A stretch of DNA of 9,319 nt, from assembly GCA_002404095.1 (NCBI GenBank), contig DHJA01000127.1, positions 1-9,319 of the forward strand, given 5' to 3'. The first letter of the stretch is position 1. The number at the start of each line of letters is the position of its first letter. Positions 1 through 6,586 of this stretch are shown here, one piece after another. The stretch comes from Planctomycetaceae bacterium UBA4732. GTDB lineage: Bacteria > Planctomycetota > Planctomycetia > Gemmatales > Gemmataceae. Below the pieces are notes generated by a model. That model saw only the letters and a program-made list of their open reading frames with translations. It searched no databases and was not told where the DNA came from. The translations under genes and the position numbers were made by a program.

Positions 1-1
1 A

Positions 2-1246
2 TGGCAAGCCGGCGTAGGCGAGACTATCACACGCACCGCCTTCGACGGCGGGCAAGCGTGGGCCGATCTGACGACGGCCAATGTCGTTACGACACGGTAC
101 GTCTGGGGCGCGGGCGGGCAAGACCTGTACGCCCGAATCGACGTGGGGGCGGGTCTACGGCAAGTATCGCAAGACCGGCTGGGGTCGGTGCGCGACGTAT
201 GGGACGGCGCCGGCGTCTCCCTGGACCATGTGGAATACGCCGCCTACGGCGCCATCAGCTCGGAGACGGCGGCAACGCTGGGCGGGCATTACCTCTACAC
301 GGGCTTAGGGGAAAATCGATACGCGGACACGGTGACCGCGGATTACCGGACGGAGTTCGTGGACATCGGCCGGTGGGCGCAGCCCGACCCGATCACCTTC
401 AGCGCCGGCGACGGCAATATCAATCGCTACGTCGCTAACAACCCGACGAACCTGACGGACCCAAGTGGTTTAGAAGAGGAGTATGTAGATCAGTCTGGCT
501 ACTCTGACATCGGGCAGATGAGACATCCACGCCCACGCCCTAAATATGTGGATATGAGCGGGTTGGTGTGTGATTCCGTTAGGAAGGCCCGCATTCAACC
601 GCCGCTGGCGAACTATCCAAACCCAGATGGCGCAATGGGCCCGCGCAACTTTGAGGCAGAAGCGCGGTACAGGCAAGCGAGGCAAGATGCCTACGACAAC
701 GACTGGAGACGGAAGTTGAACGAGGCGTTTGGGCCGGGAGGCTACGCCGAAGACATGTTGATGCTCTTGGGCGGCGCAGGAGGCGTTGCGCCCCTGAGAG
801 AATTAAAGGGTGAGTTACCTGAACTAAGGGAGCAGCTCACTGAGGACATCAACGGGCCCAGCCGCCCACTCCCCATGCCTGCCAGAGAGACTGCTCCCGA
901 GAGAATGCCGATCGAGATGTCCCGAAAGGTGCACGGGGCGATCGCACACGACGCAACCGCGTTTCGCATCGCACTGTTCTGGGAGAATGACCCTGCGACT
1001 GTCGAGAGCAGGTTCAACCAGGATTTGGTAGACACCGCCGGCAACTGTGTGCCACGCTTCAGGCCAGACGCGCAGCGAATTCGGCGGCTCGCCGATGGCC
1101 ATCGAGTGGTGGATGTGATAGAGGTTCAGAGTCGAAGTCAGAGCGATGAGTTCATGAACGACAAGGTACGAGACATTCGACGGGCGCTGGGCCGTGACGC
1201 AGGGGACATACGCTGGATCCCACCAATGCCTGGTGCGACGCGATGA
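2..1246 (+). CDS. RHS repeat protein, C-terminal part with variable nuclease-like toxin tip (5' partial)
   Basis: The frame is open from the first bases of the window, so the gene starts upstream; the GTG at 143 is internal. About 414 residues are visible. Residues 1-157 are the end of an RHS shell: a YARID motif, DRLGSVRDVW (nt 173-202), YLYTGLG, the core signature GRWAQPDPITF and the closing NRYVANNPTNLTDPSGL, ending near nt 472. In RHS families the conserved core ends here and an exchangeable toxin follows. The remaining 257 residues are polar and less GC-rich. They end in a region with RPD (nt about 1061-1069) and, after a short spacer, VVDVIEVQS (nt about 1106-1132), which resembles a PD-(D/E)xK nuclease core in which the usual lysine is Gln. 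The nuclease assignment is inferred; the RHS assignment is firm. A candidate immunity gene begins 49 bases after the stop. The toxin would act in a neighbouring cell after release from the RHS shell; no secretion genes are in view. Confidence 0.88.
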   Translation, partial: WQAGVGETITRTAFDGGQAWADLTTANVVTTRYVWGAGGQDLYARIDVGAGLRQVSQDRLGSVRDVWDGAGVSLDHVEYAAYGAISSETAATLGGHYLYTGLGENRYADTVTADYRTEFVDIGRWAQPDPITFSAGDGNINRYVANNPTNLTDPSGLEEEYVDQSGYSDIGQMRHPRPRPKYVDMSGLVCDSVRKARIQPPLANYPNPDGAMGPRNFEAEARYRQARQDAYDNDWRRKLNEAFGPGGYAEDMLMLLGGAGGVAPLRELKGELPELREQLTEDINGPSRPLPMPARETAPERMPIEMSRKVHGAIAHDATAFRIALFWENDPATVESRFNQDLVDTAGNCVPRFRPDAQRIRRLADGHRVVDVIEVQSRSQSDEFMNDKVRDIRRALGRDAGDIRWIPPMPGATR

Positions 1247-1295
1247 AGCAGCTAAACTGCTGGTGACATTCAGACTATATGTAGGAGAAGCCGCC

Positions 1296-1847
1296 ATGGA
1301 CTTGGATAGCCTTGAGAAATCGCTTGCGGGCAAGCCGTATGAGGTGGTTGAAGTGGAGTTGGCCCCTCTCGATACCGAGCAACTTATCGCACTGCTTGAT
1401 TGTCGAAGCATACGAGTGGGGGATACCGCAGCAGACCTATTAGTCCGGCGCGGCGAAACGGAAGCCGTCATCGACGCAACCTTGGCAGGCAGAGTCTCGA
1501 CCAAGATTGGCAAACAAAGAGCCCTAAATATCTTGACTTGGCTTGGAAGGGCGTGTGCGAGGGCTCGAGATATCTACTTGGCTTTGCTTAAGGACAGGCA
1601 TGAGACAATAGTTGGCGGAGCCCTTTTTGGCTTAGTTTTCCTACAGGCAAAGGAACATGAAGGAGCCATCCGAGAAGCGATGAAGGCGGTCCGCCGGGAC
1701 AGCGAACTTTATGAACGATTCAAACTTGCGTTGGAAGCGTTGCATAAAGGGGATCCGTTTATCTTTTCGCCATACTTCCATGACGTGGGAGACGTGTGGA
1801 AGCTTGACAAGGCGCGGTTTGGCAACCGAGTTGGTCCAATCTGTTGA
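1296..1847 (+). CDS. Hypothetical HEAT-like protein, candidate RHS immunity protein
   Basis: A 183-residue protein without signal peptide or membrane segment. The ATG at 1296 is chosen because AGGAG at 1283-1287 lies 8 bases upstream; the frame is open further 5' but that part overlaps the RHS gene. Residues 40-150 are mostly amphipathic helices with the spacing of degenerate HEAT/ARM-like repeats (for example VGDTAADLLVRRGETEAVID and GGALFGLVFLQ). The C-terminus carries an aromatic, acidic stretch (FIFSPYFHDVGDVW). I do not recognise a named family. Its position directly after an RHS variable tip, on the same strand and with the same reduced GC, is the standard place for the cognate immunity gene, which binds and blocks the toxin in the producing cell. 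The role is inferred from context and fold style only. Confidence 0.72.
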   Translation: MDLDSLEKSLAGKPYEVVEVELAPLDTEQLIALLDCRSIRVGDTAADLLVRRGETEAVIDATLAGRVSTKIGKQRALNILTWLGRACARARDIYLALLKDRHETIVGGALFGLVFLQAKEHEGAIREAMKAVRRDSELYERFKLALEALHKGDPFIFSPYFHDVGDVWKLDKARFGNRVGPIC

Positions 1848-1924
1848 GAAAAAATGGCCACGTAATGGATTAGCCCTTCCGGTGCAAAACTTCCGCTCGG
1901 CGCAAGTCGGCCGGCATTCGGAGC

Positions 1925-2566
1925 GTGGCTCGCTTCGGCCGCATCGTTGTTGTCCTATCAAGGGAAAGGGAAGAGTGGCCGGTCATCCAGGCGCACCTGA
2001 GCAGCGCCAACACGGGTGCCTTTCCGTCGCAGATCACCGCCATTCTGACCTGGAACGGCGGGTCGCCGACGATGTTCAGCTACTCCACCGCCGCCGGCAA
2101 CGCGGGCGACGGCCTGACCATCGCCGCCCAGGTTCCCTACGCCGTCACGGCGACGGGCCGCTACGCATGGAGGCTGGAAGTGATCGCCGGCCCCCTCGAC
2201 CAGACGGTCAGCGGCAGCACTTTCGTGGTGGCGCAGGACGCCAGCCCGTTCGGCGCCGGCTGGACGTTCGGACCGACCGATCATCTGGTCAACATCCCCG
2301 CCGACCCGGCGAACGGTTTGCCGGCCGGCATCCTGCGCGTCTACGGCAACGGCGGCTATCGCTTCTACTCCGGGGCGTCGTTCACCAGCCCGGCCAACGA
2401 CTCCGGCGCGCTGACGGCGAGCGGCGGCGGTTACGTGTACACCGACTCCGACGGCGCGAGGAAGACGTTCGACGCCAATGGCAGGCCGATTGGAAAGCAC
2501 GCCACAATGAGACCGACGGCACTGCGACCCCGGCGACCGTTGGCCGGCGTCCCCTGGGGGCGTTGA
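1925..2566 (+). pseudogene. Orphan RHS shell fragment
   Basis: The frame from about 1970 to 2490 encodes sequence typical of the pre-YD-repeat part of planctomycete RHS proteins: ITAILTWNGG, a TATGRYAWRLEV strand, SPFGAGWTFGPTDHLVNIP, GILRVYGNGGYRFYSG, FTSPANDSGALTASGGGY and YTDSDGARKTFDANGRP. In intact relatives this continues into YD repeats. Here similarity stops after FDANGRP and the frame ends 25-30 codons later in Arg/Pro-rich sequence without RHS character. The first 15 residues from the GTG at 1925 also look unrelated, and no ribosome binding site precedes it. GC rises again to the level of the RHS shell. I read this as a broken internal piece of a second RHS gene left by recombination at the locus. 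It may still be translated as a short protein, but a function is unlikely. Confidence 0.68.
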
Positions 2567-2628
2567 AAGCCAAACGGCTCGGCGGGCGAACTGCCGCGCG
2601 ACGATGAATCACCGTCTGGTAAATTTCT

Positions 2629-2775
2629 TTAATCGCGCTTAGCCGGCGGCGAATCGGCTTCCCGTTCGGACCACACCCAATACATCACGTCGCACCTCGC
2701 CGCTTTTGCCGGTCCCTCGTCATTTTTCGGATAATAGAAAAATAGATCGACGCGCCGCCCCGCAACGCGCGGATA
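2629..2775 (-). pseudogene. Remnant of a CpsD/BY-kinase-like gene (3' end)
   Basis: On the minus strand a peptide running VDLFFYYPKNDEG, then AARCDVMYWVWSEREADSP, matches the C-terminal part of the CpsD-like protein encoded at 4751-5638 (CDLVLVLGPSWDAG, then AAACDVVYLVLPEREAGSP). The DNA agrees: 2646-2700 and 4825-4879 match at 44 of 55 bases without gaps by my count. Upstream in this frame the similarity fades, and an in-frame ATG at 2856 lies inside the oppositely oriented sigma factor gene. The Walker motifs and the whole N-terminal half are absent. It is best read as the decayed end of a paralogue, cut off near the sigma gene. Its left edge is the TAA at 2629-2631. Confidence 0.6.
2706..2735 (+). 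promoter_or_regulatory. Possible promoter of the sigma factor gene
   Basis: TTGCCG (2706-2711) and GATAAT (2730-2735) are separated by 18 bases and sit in an AT-richer patch about 70 bases before the sigma factor start. The -35 box matches TTGACA at 4 of 6 positions and the -10 box matches TATAAT at 5 of 6. Seen by eye only, and it overlaps the CpsD-like remnant on the other strand. Confidence 0.3.
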
Positions 2776-2799
2776 TATGGGGTAAGGGCAACGAATTTC

Positions 2800-2815
2800 G
2801 GAGGCGATGGAAGTG
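2800..2815 (+). promoter_or_regulatory. Ribosome binding site that leaves the sigma factor start open
   Basis: GGAGG at 2800-2804 lies only 2 bases before the ATG at 2807 but 8 bases before an in-frame GTG at 2813. Usual Shine-Dalgarno spacing favours the GTG, giving a protein two residues shorter that begins (M)KTSRARIIL. The ATG is kept for the gene entry as the conventional choice. Confidence 0.5.
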
Positions 2816-4225
2816 AAAACGTCCAGGGCGCGGATAATCCTCGACTGCCTGCGCAAAGCGGTGCGGCAGGAAGGGGCGGGCCTGACGGACGGCCAATTAT
2901 TGCGACATTATGTTACCCGTCGGGACGAGGCCGCCTTCGCCGTACTGGTGCGGCGGCACGGGTCGATGGTACTGGCCCTGTGCCGTCGCATGCTCCGCCA
3001 CGCCGAGGACGCCGAGGACGCCTTTCAAGCCACCTTCGTAATCTTAGCCCGCAAGGGTCACCGCATCGCGAGCCTGCAAATGATCGGCGGCTGGCTGCAC
3101 GGCGTGGCCTACCGCGTCGCCCTGGACGTGAGGAGGCGCGCCGCCCGGCGCCAGGCCAAAGAGCATCAGGTCAAGGACATGCCGCACCCGCCCGCCCTAC
3201 CGGAAGAAATGTCGCAGGACCTACTCGGCGTGTTGGACCGCGAGTTGGCCCGACTGCCGGACAAATACCGGCTGCCGGTAGTTCTGTGCGAGTTGGAGGG
3301 CCGCAGCCGTAAGGAGGCGGCGCGGCAGTTGGGCCTGCCCGAGGGCACCCTGTCGAGCCGGCTGGCGACCGCCCGCAAGACGCTGGCCCGGCGGATGGCG
3401 GGCTACGGGGCGGCCGTCACGGCCGCCTCGCTGGGGACATTGTTCGCGTCGGAGGCGGGCGCCGCGTGTGTGCCGACCTCTCTACTGAGTTCCACGGTCC
3501 GGGCGGCGGGCGGGGTCTATCCGGCTTCCGTCGCCGCCCTTGCGGAAGGAGTGTTGAAAGCCATGTTACTAGCCAAGATTAAGCCCACGGCCCTGGTGCT
3601 GGTGGTGGTTACCTGCCTCGGCGTGGGAGGGGGCGCCTTGAGGTACGCGGCGGCGGGCGCCGAGCCAGGCGCGAAGGCGAAACGCCCGCCGGCAGCGGCA
3701 AGGACGGACAAGGACGATCTGGAAACGCTTCGCCTGGAGGTCGAGGCGCTGCGAGTGAGTCTTCAGGCGACCCGGGAGCGGGTCAAGGCGCTGGAGGCCG
3801 AGGTACACGACCAGAAAGAGGTCCAAGCAAGCCAAGTGACGAACCTTCAGCTCATGGGCGATTTGCGTTTGCTGACCACTGAGTTACGCCGCAAACTGCT
3901 TACGCCGCCGGTCGTCGCTCCCGCGCCGGTCGTCGCTCCCGCGCCGCTCGTCGTCGATCCACCGCCACCGCCGCCCATTGTGGTAACACCCCCAGCGGTA
4001 ACGGAAAACGCGCCGTTCGTCGTGGGCGCTCGCCCGACGGACGTGAAGCCGAGCGTAAAGGTAACGGGAGAGCGGCGACGAGCGGCGGCGGAAAACATGA
4101 GGGCGGCGGCAGGCAAAGTCCTGCTCGACCCTAATAACGAACAGGCGTTTGAGGCCATGCTGCAGGCAATGGAGCAAATGATTCGCCAGTCCGAGCCGAA
4201 GCCGGCGATTGAACCGAAGAACTAG
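2807..4225 (+). CDS. ECF RNA polymerase sigma factor with transmembrane and coiled-coil C-terminal extension
   Basis: A 472-residue protein, more than twice the usual ECF length. Residues 27-110 are sigma region 2 (DGQLLRHYVTRRDEAAFAVLVRRHG, then HAEDAEDAFQATFVIL and IGGWLHGVAYRVALDVRRR). Residues 135-195 are region 4, with the helix-turn-helix EGRSRKEAARQLGLPEGTLSSRLATAR. It should bind core RNA polymerase and direct it to its own promoter set. Residues 200-255 are an Ala/Gly-rich linker and 259-278 form one hydrophobic span (TALVLVVVTCLGVGGGALRY). Residues 303-365 are a heptad-rich coiled coil and 366-400 are Pro/Val-rich. Residues 425-460 form a charged helix. Fused C-terminal extensions with a membrane span are known for planctomycete ECF groups and are thought to replace a separate anti-sigma factor. 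The sensing role is inferred. No anti-sigma gene is adjacent; a zinc-ribbon membrane protein follows 61 bases later. Confidence 0.93.
   Translation: MEVKTSRARIILDCLRKAVRQEGAGLTDGQLLRHYVTRRDEAAFAVLVRRHGSMVLALCRRMLRHAEDAEDAFQATFVILARKGHRIASLQMIGGWLHGVAYRVALDVRRRAARRQAKEHQVKDMPHPPALPEEMSQDLLGVLDRELARLPDKYRLPVVLCELEGRSRKEAARQLGLPEGTLSSRLATARKTLARRMAGYGAAVTAASLGTLFASEAGAACVPTSLLSSTVRAAGGVYPASVAALAEGVLKAMLLAKIKPTALVLVVVTCLGVGGGALRYAAAGAEPGAKAKRPPAAARTDKDDLETLRLEVEALRVSLQATRERVKALEAEVHDQKEVQASQVTNLQLMGDLRLLTTELRRKLLTPPVVAPAPVVAPAPLVVDPPPPPPIVVTPPAVTENAPFVVGARPTDVKPSVKVTGERRRAAAENMRAAAGKVLLDPNNEQAFEAMLQAMEQMIRQSEPKPAIEPKN
3908..3943 (+). repeat. Two tandem 18-base units coding for a Pro/Val/Ala repeat
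   Basis: An 18-base unit beginning ccggtcgtcgctcccgcg occurs at 3908-3925 and again exactly at 3926-3943, followed by a degenerate third copy (ccgctcgtcgtcgatcc). It encodes the repeated PVVAPA segment in the sigma factor's proline-rich stretch and probably varies in copy number between relatives. Confidence 0.8.
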
Positions 4226-4286
4226 CTTGCACTAGCGAATACTTTCAGGGCGCCCCAAGACGGACGGCCCTATTAAGGAGTACAAG

Positions 4287-4688
4287 ATGGACGGCCCGTT
4301 TTTTGTGGTGTTTCTGACTTTTCTGATGTTTTTCGTGTTCTTCCTGGTTCTACTAGCGCCTTGCCTACGACCGCCGAACTGCCCCGATTGTGGGCGGCCG
4401 CTCTCATCCTACCAGCCGCCGTCCACGAAAACGTGGCGTATGTGGGTAGCGGGCGGCTATCTCTGTCGGAACTGCGGGTGCGAGACAACCCTGGCGGGAG
4501 AAAAAGTCGCCCCCGGAACAGGTCCACCGCTTGGCCGGATGGTCCTGCTCATGACACTGCTGATCCTGTCCGTCGGCGGCGGGGCCGTTCTGCTGGGGTT
4601 CACCCTCAGCCGCGCCACTGTGGCTCCGTCGCCCGCCGTCGCTTCGCCGGTCGTCGTCGCTCCACCGGCCGCCGAGCCGCGCCGCTAG
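4287..4688 (+). CDS. Small two-TM membrane protein with a zinc ribbon
   Basis: A 133-residue protein whose ATG is fixed by AAGGAG at 4275-4280, 6 bases upstream. Residues 5-24 are a very hydrophobic first membrane helix (FFVVFLTFLMFFVFFLVLLA). The loop after it contains CPDC (32-35) and CRNCGC (60-65), the two cysteine knuckles of a zinc-ribbon-like site. Residues 84-106 form a second membrane helix, followed by a tail rich in Pro, Ala and Val (SPAVASPVVVAPPAAEP). I do not recognise a named family. It lies 61 bases after the sigma factor on the same strand with no visible terminator between them, so the two may be cotranscribed. Its tail resembles the Pro/Val stretch of the sigma factor. If both helices span, the cysteine loop and the tail are on opposite sides from what a single anchor would give; topology is not resolved by eye. 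A redox or metal-responsive partner of the sigma factor is possible but unproven. Confidence 0.75.
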   Translation: MDGPFFVVFLTFLMFFVFFLVLLAPCLRPPNCPDCGRPLSSYQPPSTKTWRMWVAGGYLCRNCGCETTLAGEKVAPGTGPPLGRMVLLMTLLILSVGGGAVLLGFTLSRATVAPSPAVASPVVVAPPAAEPRR

Positions 4689-4750
4689 GCTCTGGCGGGC
4701 GAACCGGGTATTGCGGCAGACCAGCCGCGCGAGAACCTGACTCCCCTTGT
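4689..4750. other. Convergent intergenic gap
   Basis: The plus-strand sigma/zinc-ribbon pair and the minus-strand ExeA/CpsD-like pair end here, 62 bases apart. I see no clear stem-loop followed by a T run on either strand, so no terminator is called. Confidence 0.5.
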
Positions 4751-5638
4751 CTAACTCGCCGCGAGGATGCACCCGCCGAGCCGCGCGCCTTGTCGCGGAA
4801 ATGTTTGCAGAAGCTCATCCACGCGCGGCGATCCGGCTTCGCGTTCGGGCAGCACCAGATACACCACGTCGCACGCCGCCGCCAGCGCCTCGCAACCGGC
4901 GTCCCACGACGGCCCCAGGACGAGCACAAGGTCGCAGCGCTGCCGTAGCTTGCGCAGTAGGGAGGCAGGCGTTTCGACGACGAGACGCAATCCGGCCGGC
5001 GCCGGTCCACCGGCCGGAAGGACGGTGAGATGGGCCAAGTCGGTAAGCTGCAATGCCTGGTCCAACGCGACGGCCCCCGACATCACTTCGGCGAGGCCCG
5101 GCCGCGCGGCCAGCCCAAGTCGATCCGCCAACGCCGGCTTATGCGGATCGGCGTCCACCACGACGACGCGCGTATTTCCCTGGCGGACGGCGGTGACGGC
5201 CAGGTTAAGCAGGACGGCGGCCGCATCCGCGCCCATTAGGCCCGGCGCGAAGAGCAAGGCCTTGGCGCCTTCGCCGGAAACGGCCGGAGTGAGCACGGCG
5301 AGGAGGTCGCGGTACTGGCCGCTGACGGGATGGTCCGGTTGGTGGTGGACGATGATTTCGGGCGCGAAGTGCGGCCGGCGCACGGCGACTTCCGGGGACG
5401 ATGGGCGAAACGTCACGGCCGGCGCCGGCGCGGCCGGAAGGGGGCGCGTGGCGAGGACGCTGGCCGACGCTTCCATGCTCTTGCGTGGGCCGACTTCGAT
5501 AAACGGAATCTCTTCATCCGTTTCGTCCGCTTTTTCTACTTCTACGACTGGCGCCGGCGCGTTGTTGCGATGGACTGGCGCTTCCATCGACGACGGCCGA
5601 AGCGCGGTCTGCCGTAGAGACTCCAGAAATTTCCCCAT
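4751..5638 (-). CDS. CpsD/BY-kinase-like P-loop protein with a degenerate Walker A
   Basis: A 295-residue cytosolic protein. It starts MGKFLESLRQ; minus-strand GGGAG/AGAGG lies just before the ATG. Residues 12-105 are a low-complexity linker with the motif EEIPFIEVGP. From 105 (PVSGQYRDLLAVL) to the end it follows the ATPase fold of exopolysaccharide-chain co-polymerase partners (CpsD/CapB, MinD-like). The Walker A' strand RVVVVDADPHKPALADRLGL (157-176) is intact, followed by GLAEVMSGA. The DLVLVLGPSWDAG and CDVVYLVLPEREAGSP strands are also present. The Walker A position, normally GEGKS/T, reads APGLMGADAAAV, with no lysine and no Ser/Thr. There is no C-terminal tyrosine cluster. It is therefore probably not an active kinase and may act as a regulatory or scaffold protein. 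It lies 45 bases after the ExeA-type ATPase and is likely cotranscribed with it. Confidence 0.82.
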   Translation of the reverse strand: MGKFLESLRQTALRPSSMEAPVHRNNAPAPVVEVEKADETDEEIPFIEVGPRKSMEASASVLATRPLPAAPAPAVTFRPSSPEVAVRRPHFAPEIIVHHQPDHPVSGQYRDLLAVLTPAVSGEGAKALLFAPGLMGADAAAVLLNLAVTAVRQGNTRVVVVDADPHKPALADRLGLAARPGLAEVMSGAVALDQALQLTDLAHLTVLPAGGPAPAGLRLVVETPASLLRKLRQRCDLVLVLGPSWDAGCEALAAACDVVYLVLPEREAGSPRVDELLQTFPRQGARLGGCILAAS

Positions 5639-5683
5639 TCCGCCTCTCCCTTTGCCCGGCGCTGTCGTCGGGCGTTGTGATGC

Positions 5684-6586
5684 TCACCCCTGAAGTCCCG
5701 CGTGGGCCTGTCCGTTGATCCGTGGAAAGACCTCATCGTTTTCCAGTGCGCCGGCCGTCTCGGCCAGCGCTTCCGTCTCTAAGCCGAGCGCCGCCAGCGC
5801 TTCCAACGCGGCCTCGGCGTCCACCATGTCGGCCTCGGCCTGGGCGGCCAGCGCTAGCGCCTTGTGAGCGGCCTGGTTCAGCAGACGCGGCACGCCCAAG
5901 GCGCCGCGGGCCAACAACTCCACCGCTTCGTCGGCGAAAAGGTCTTCGGGCCGGACGCCGGCCGAGCGCAGGTGATGCAGCAGGTAGTCGGCCGCTTCCT
6001 CCAACGACATCGCACCCAACTCCGCGCGCGCCGCGATGCGCTGCCGCAACGCCGCCAGTTCGGGCCGACGAAGGTTCTCCATGAGAGAAGGTTGGCCGAC
6101 GAGAACCACCTGCACGGCCCGGCCTCCGGGCGCCTCCAGGTTGGCCAGCATTCGCAATTCTTCGAGCAAGTCGGCGTCGAGGTGCTGCGCCTCGTCCACG
6201 ATCAGCACCACCGCCTTCTGTTCGGCGGCGAAATGCTTCAAGAGATGATCCGTCAAGGTGAGGCGCATTTCCTGCTCGCCGCGCCCCTCGTAGGGCAGCG
6301 ACAAATCGTAGAGGATCGTTTGCAACAAACCGCCCACGCCGCGGAAATGGCCGTTGGTCAGAAACGCCGTCGCCGTATCGGGGCCGAGCCGTTCCAGGAG
6401 GCAATGGATCAGCAGCGTCTTGCCGACGCCAGGCGCGCCCGTGAGCAAAACGACGCCTTCACCGTCGGCCAGGCTTTGGAGAAGCTGGGCCAAGGCGCGT
6501 TCGTGGCCGTCGGACGGGTAATAGCAGGCGGGATCGGGCGTCGCCGGAAACGGCCGGCGACGCAGCCCGAAGCGTGTCGCATCCAT
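5684..6586 (-). CDS. ExeA-type AAA ATPase
   Basis: A 300-residue protein from the ATG at 6586, which has GGGGGAAG (6595-6602) 8 bases upstream and begins MDATRFGLRRRPFPATPDP, the usual ExeA-family start. In-frame ATGs at 6610 and 6730 would add N-termini without family character or a ribosome site. Walker A is GAPGVGKT (residues 50-57), Walker B is VVLIVDEAQHL (126-136), the sensor strand is VQVVLVGQPSL, and a candidate arginine finger lies in ALRQRIAAR. A helical AAA lid follows (LEEAADYLLHHLRSAG, then ALGVPRLLNQAAHKAL). The family includes ExeA of type II secretion and the ATPase of PEP-CTERM/exopolysaccharide loci. With a CpsD-like gene directly downstream, the second setting fits better. 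No peptidoglycan-binding domain or membrane span is present, so it acts as a soluble ATPase. The last 35 residues are acidic and probably disordered. Confidence 0.9.
   Translation of the reverse strand: MDATRFGLRRRPFPATPDPACYYPSDGHERALAQLLQSLADGEGVVLLTGAPGVGKTLLIHCLLERLGPDTATAFLTNGHFRGVGGLLQTILYDLSLPYEGRGEQEMRLTLTDHLLKHFAAEQKAVVLIVDEAQHLDADLLEELRMLANLEAPGGRAVQVVLVGQPSLMENLRRPELAALRQRIAARAELGAMSLEEAADYLLHHLRSAGVRPEDLFADEAVELLARGALGVPRLLNQAAHKALALAAQAEADMVDAEAALEALAALGLETEALAETAGALENDEVFPRINGQAHAGLQG

Noticed and set aside
143..145. GTG as start of the RHS gene
   Set aside because: RHS sequence (YVWGAGGQDLYARID) continues in frame upstream to the window edge, so this is an internal codon.
1..438. 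A plus-strand frame from base 1
   Set aside because: Arg-rich shadow; the RHS core motifs are in the frame starting at base 2.
824..1513. A 229-codon open frame on the minus strand across the RHS tip and immunity gene
   Set aside because: It runs antisense to two well-supported genes, is Ser/Arg-rich without domain character, and has no ribosome site.
1711..2607. A 298-codon plus-strand frame over the RHS fragment
   Set aside because: Its product is Arg/His/Gly-rich, a typical shadow of GC-rich coding DNA; the RHS motifs are in another frame.
4767..5693. A 308-codon plus-strand frame opposite the CpsD-like gene
   Set aside because: Rich in Ser, Arg, Thr and Ala with no motif; the minus strand has recognisable family sequence.
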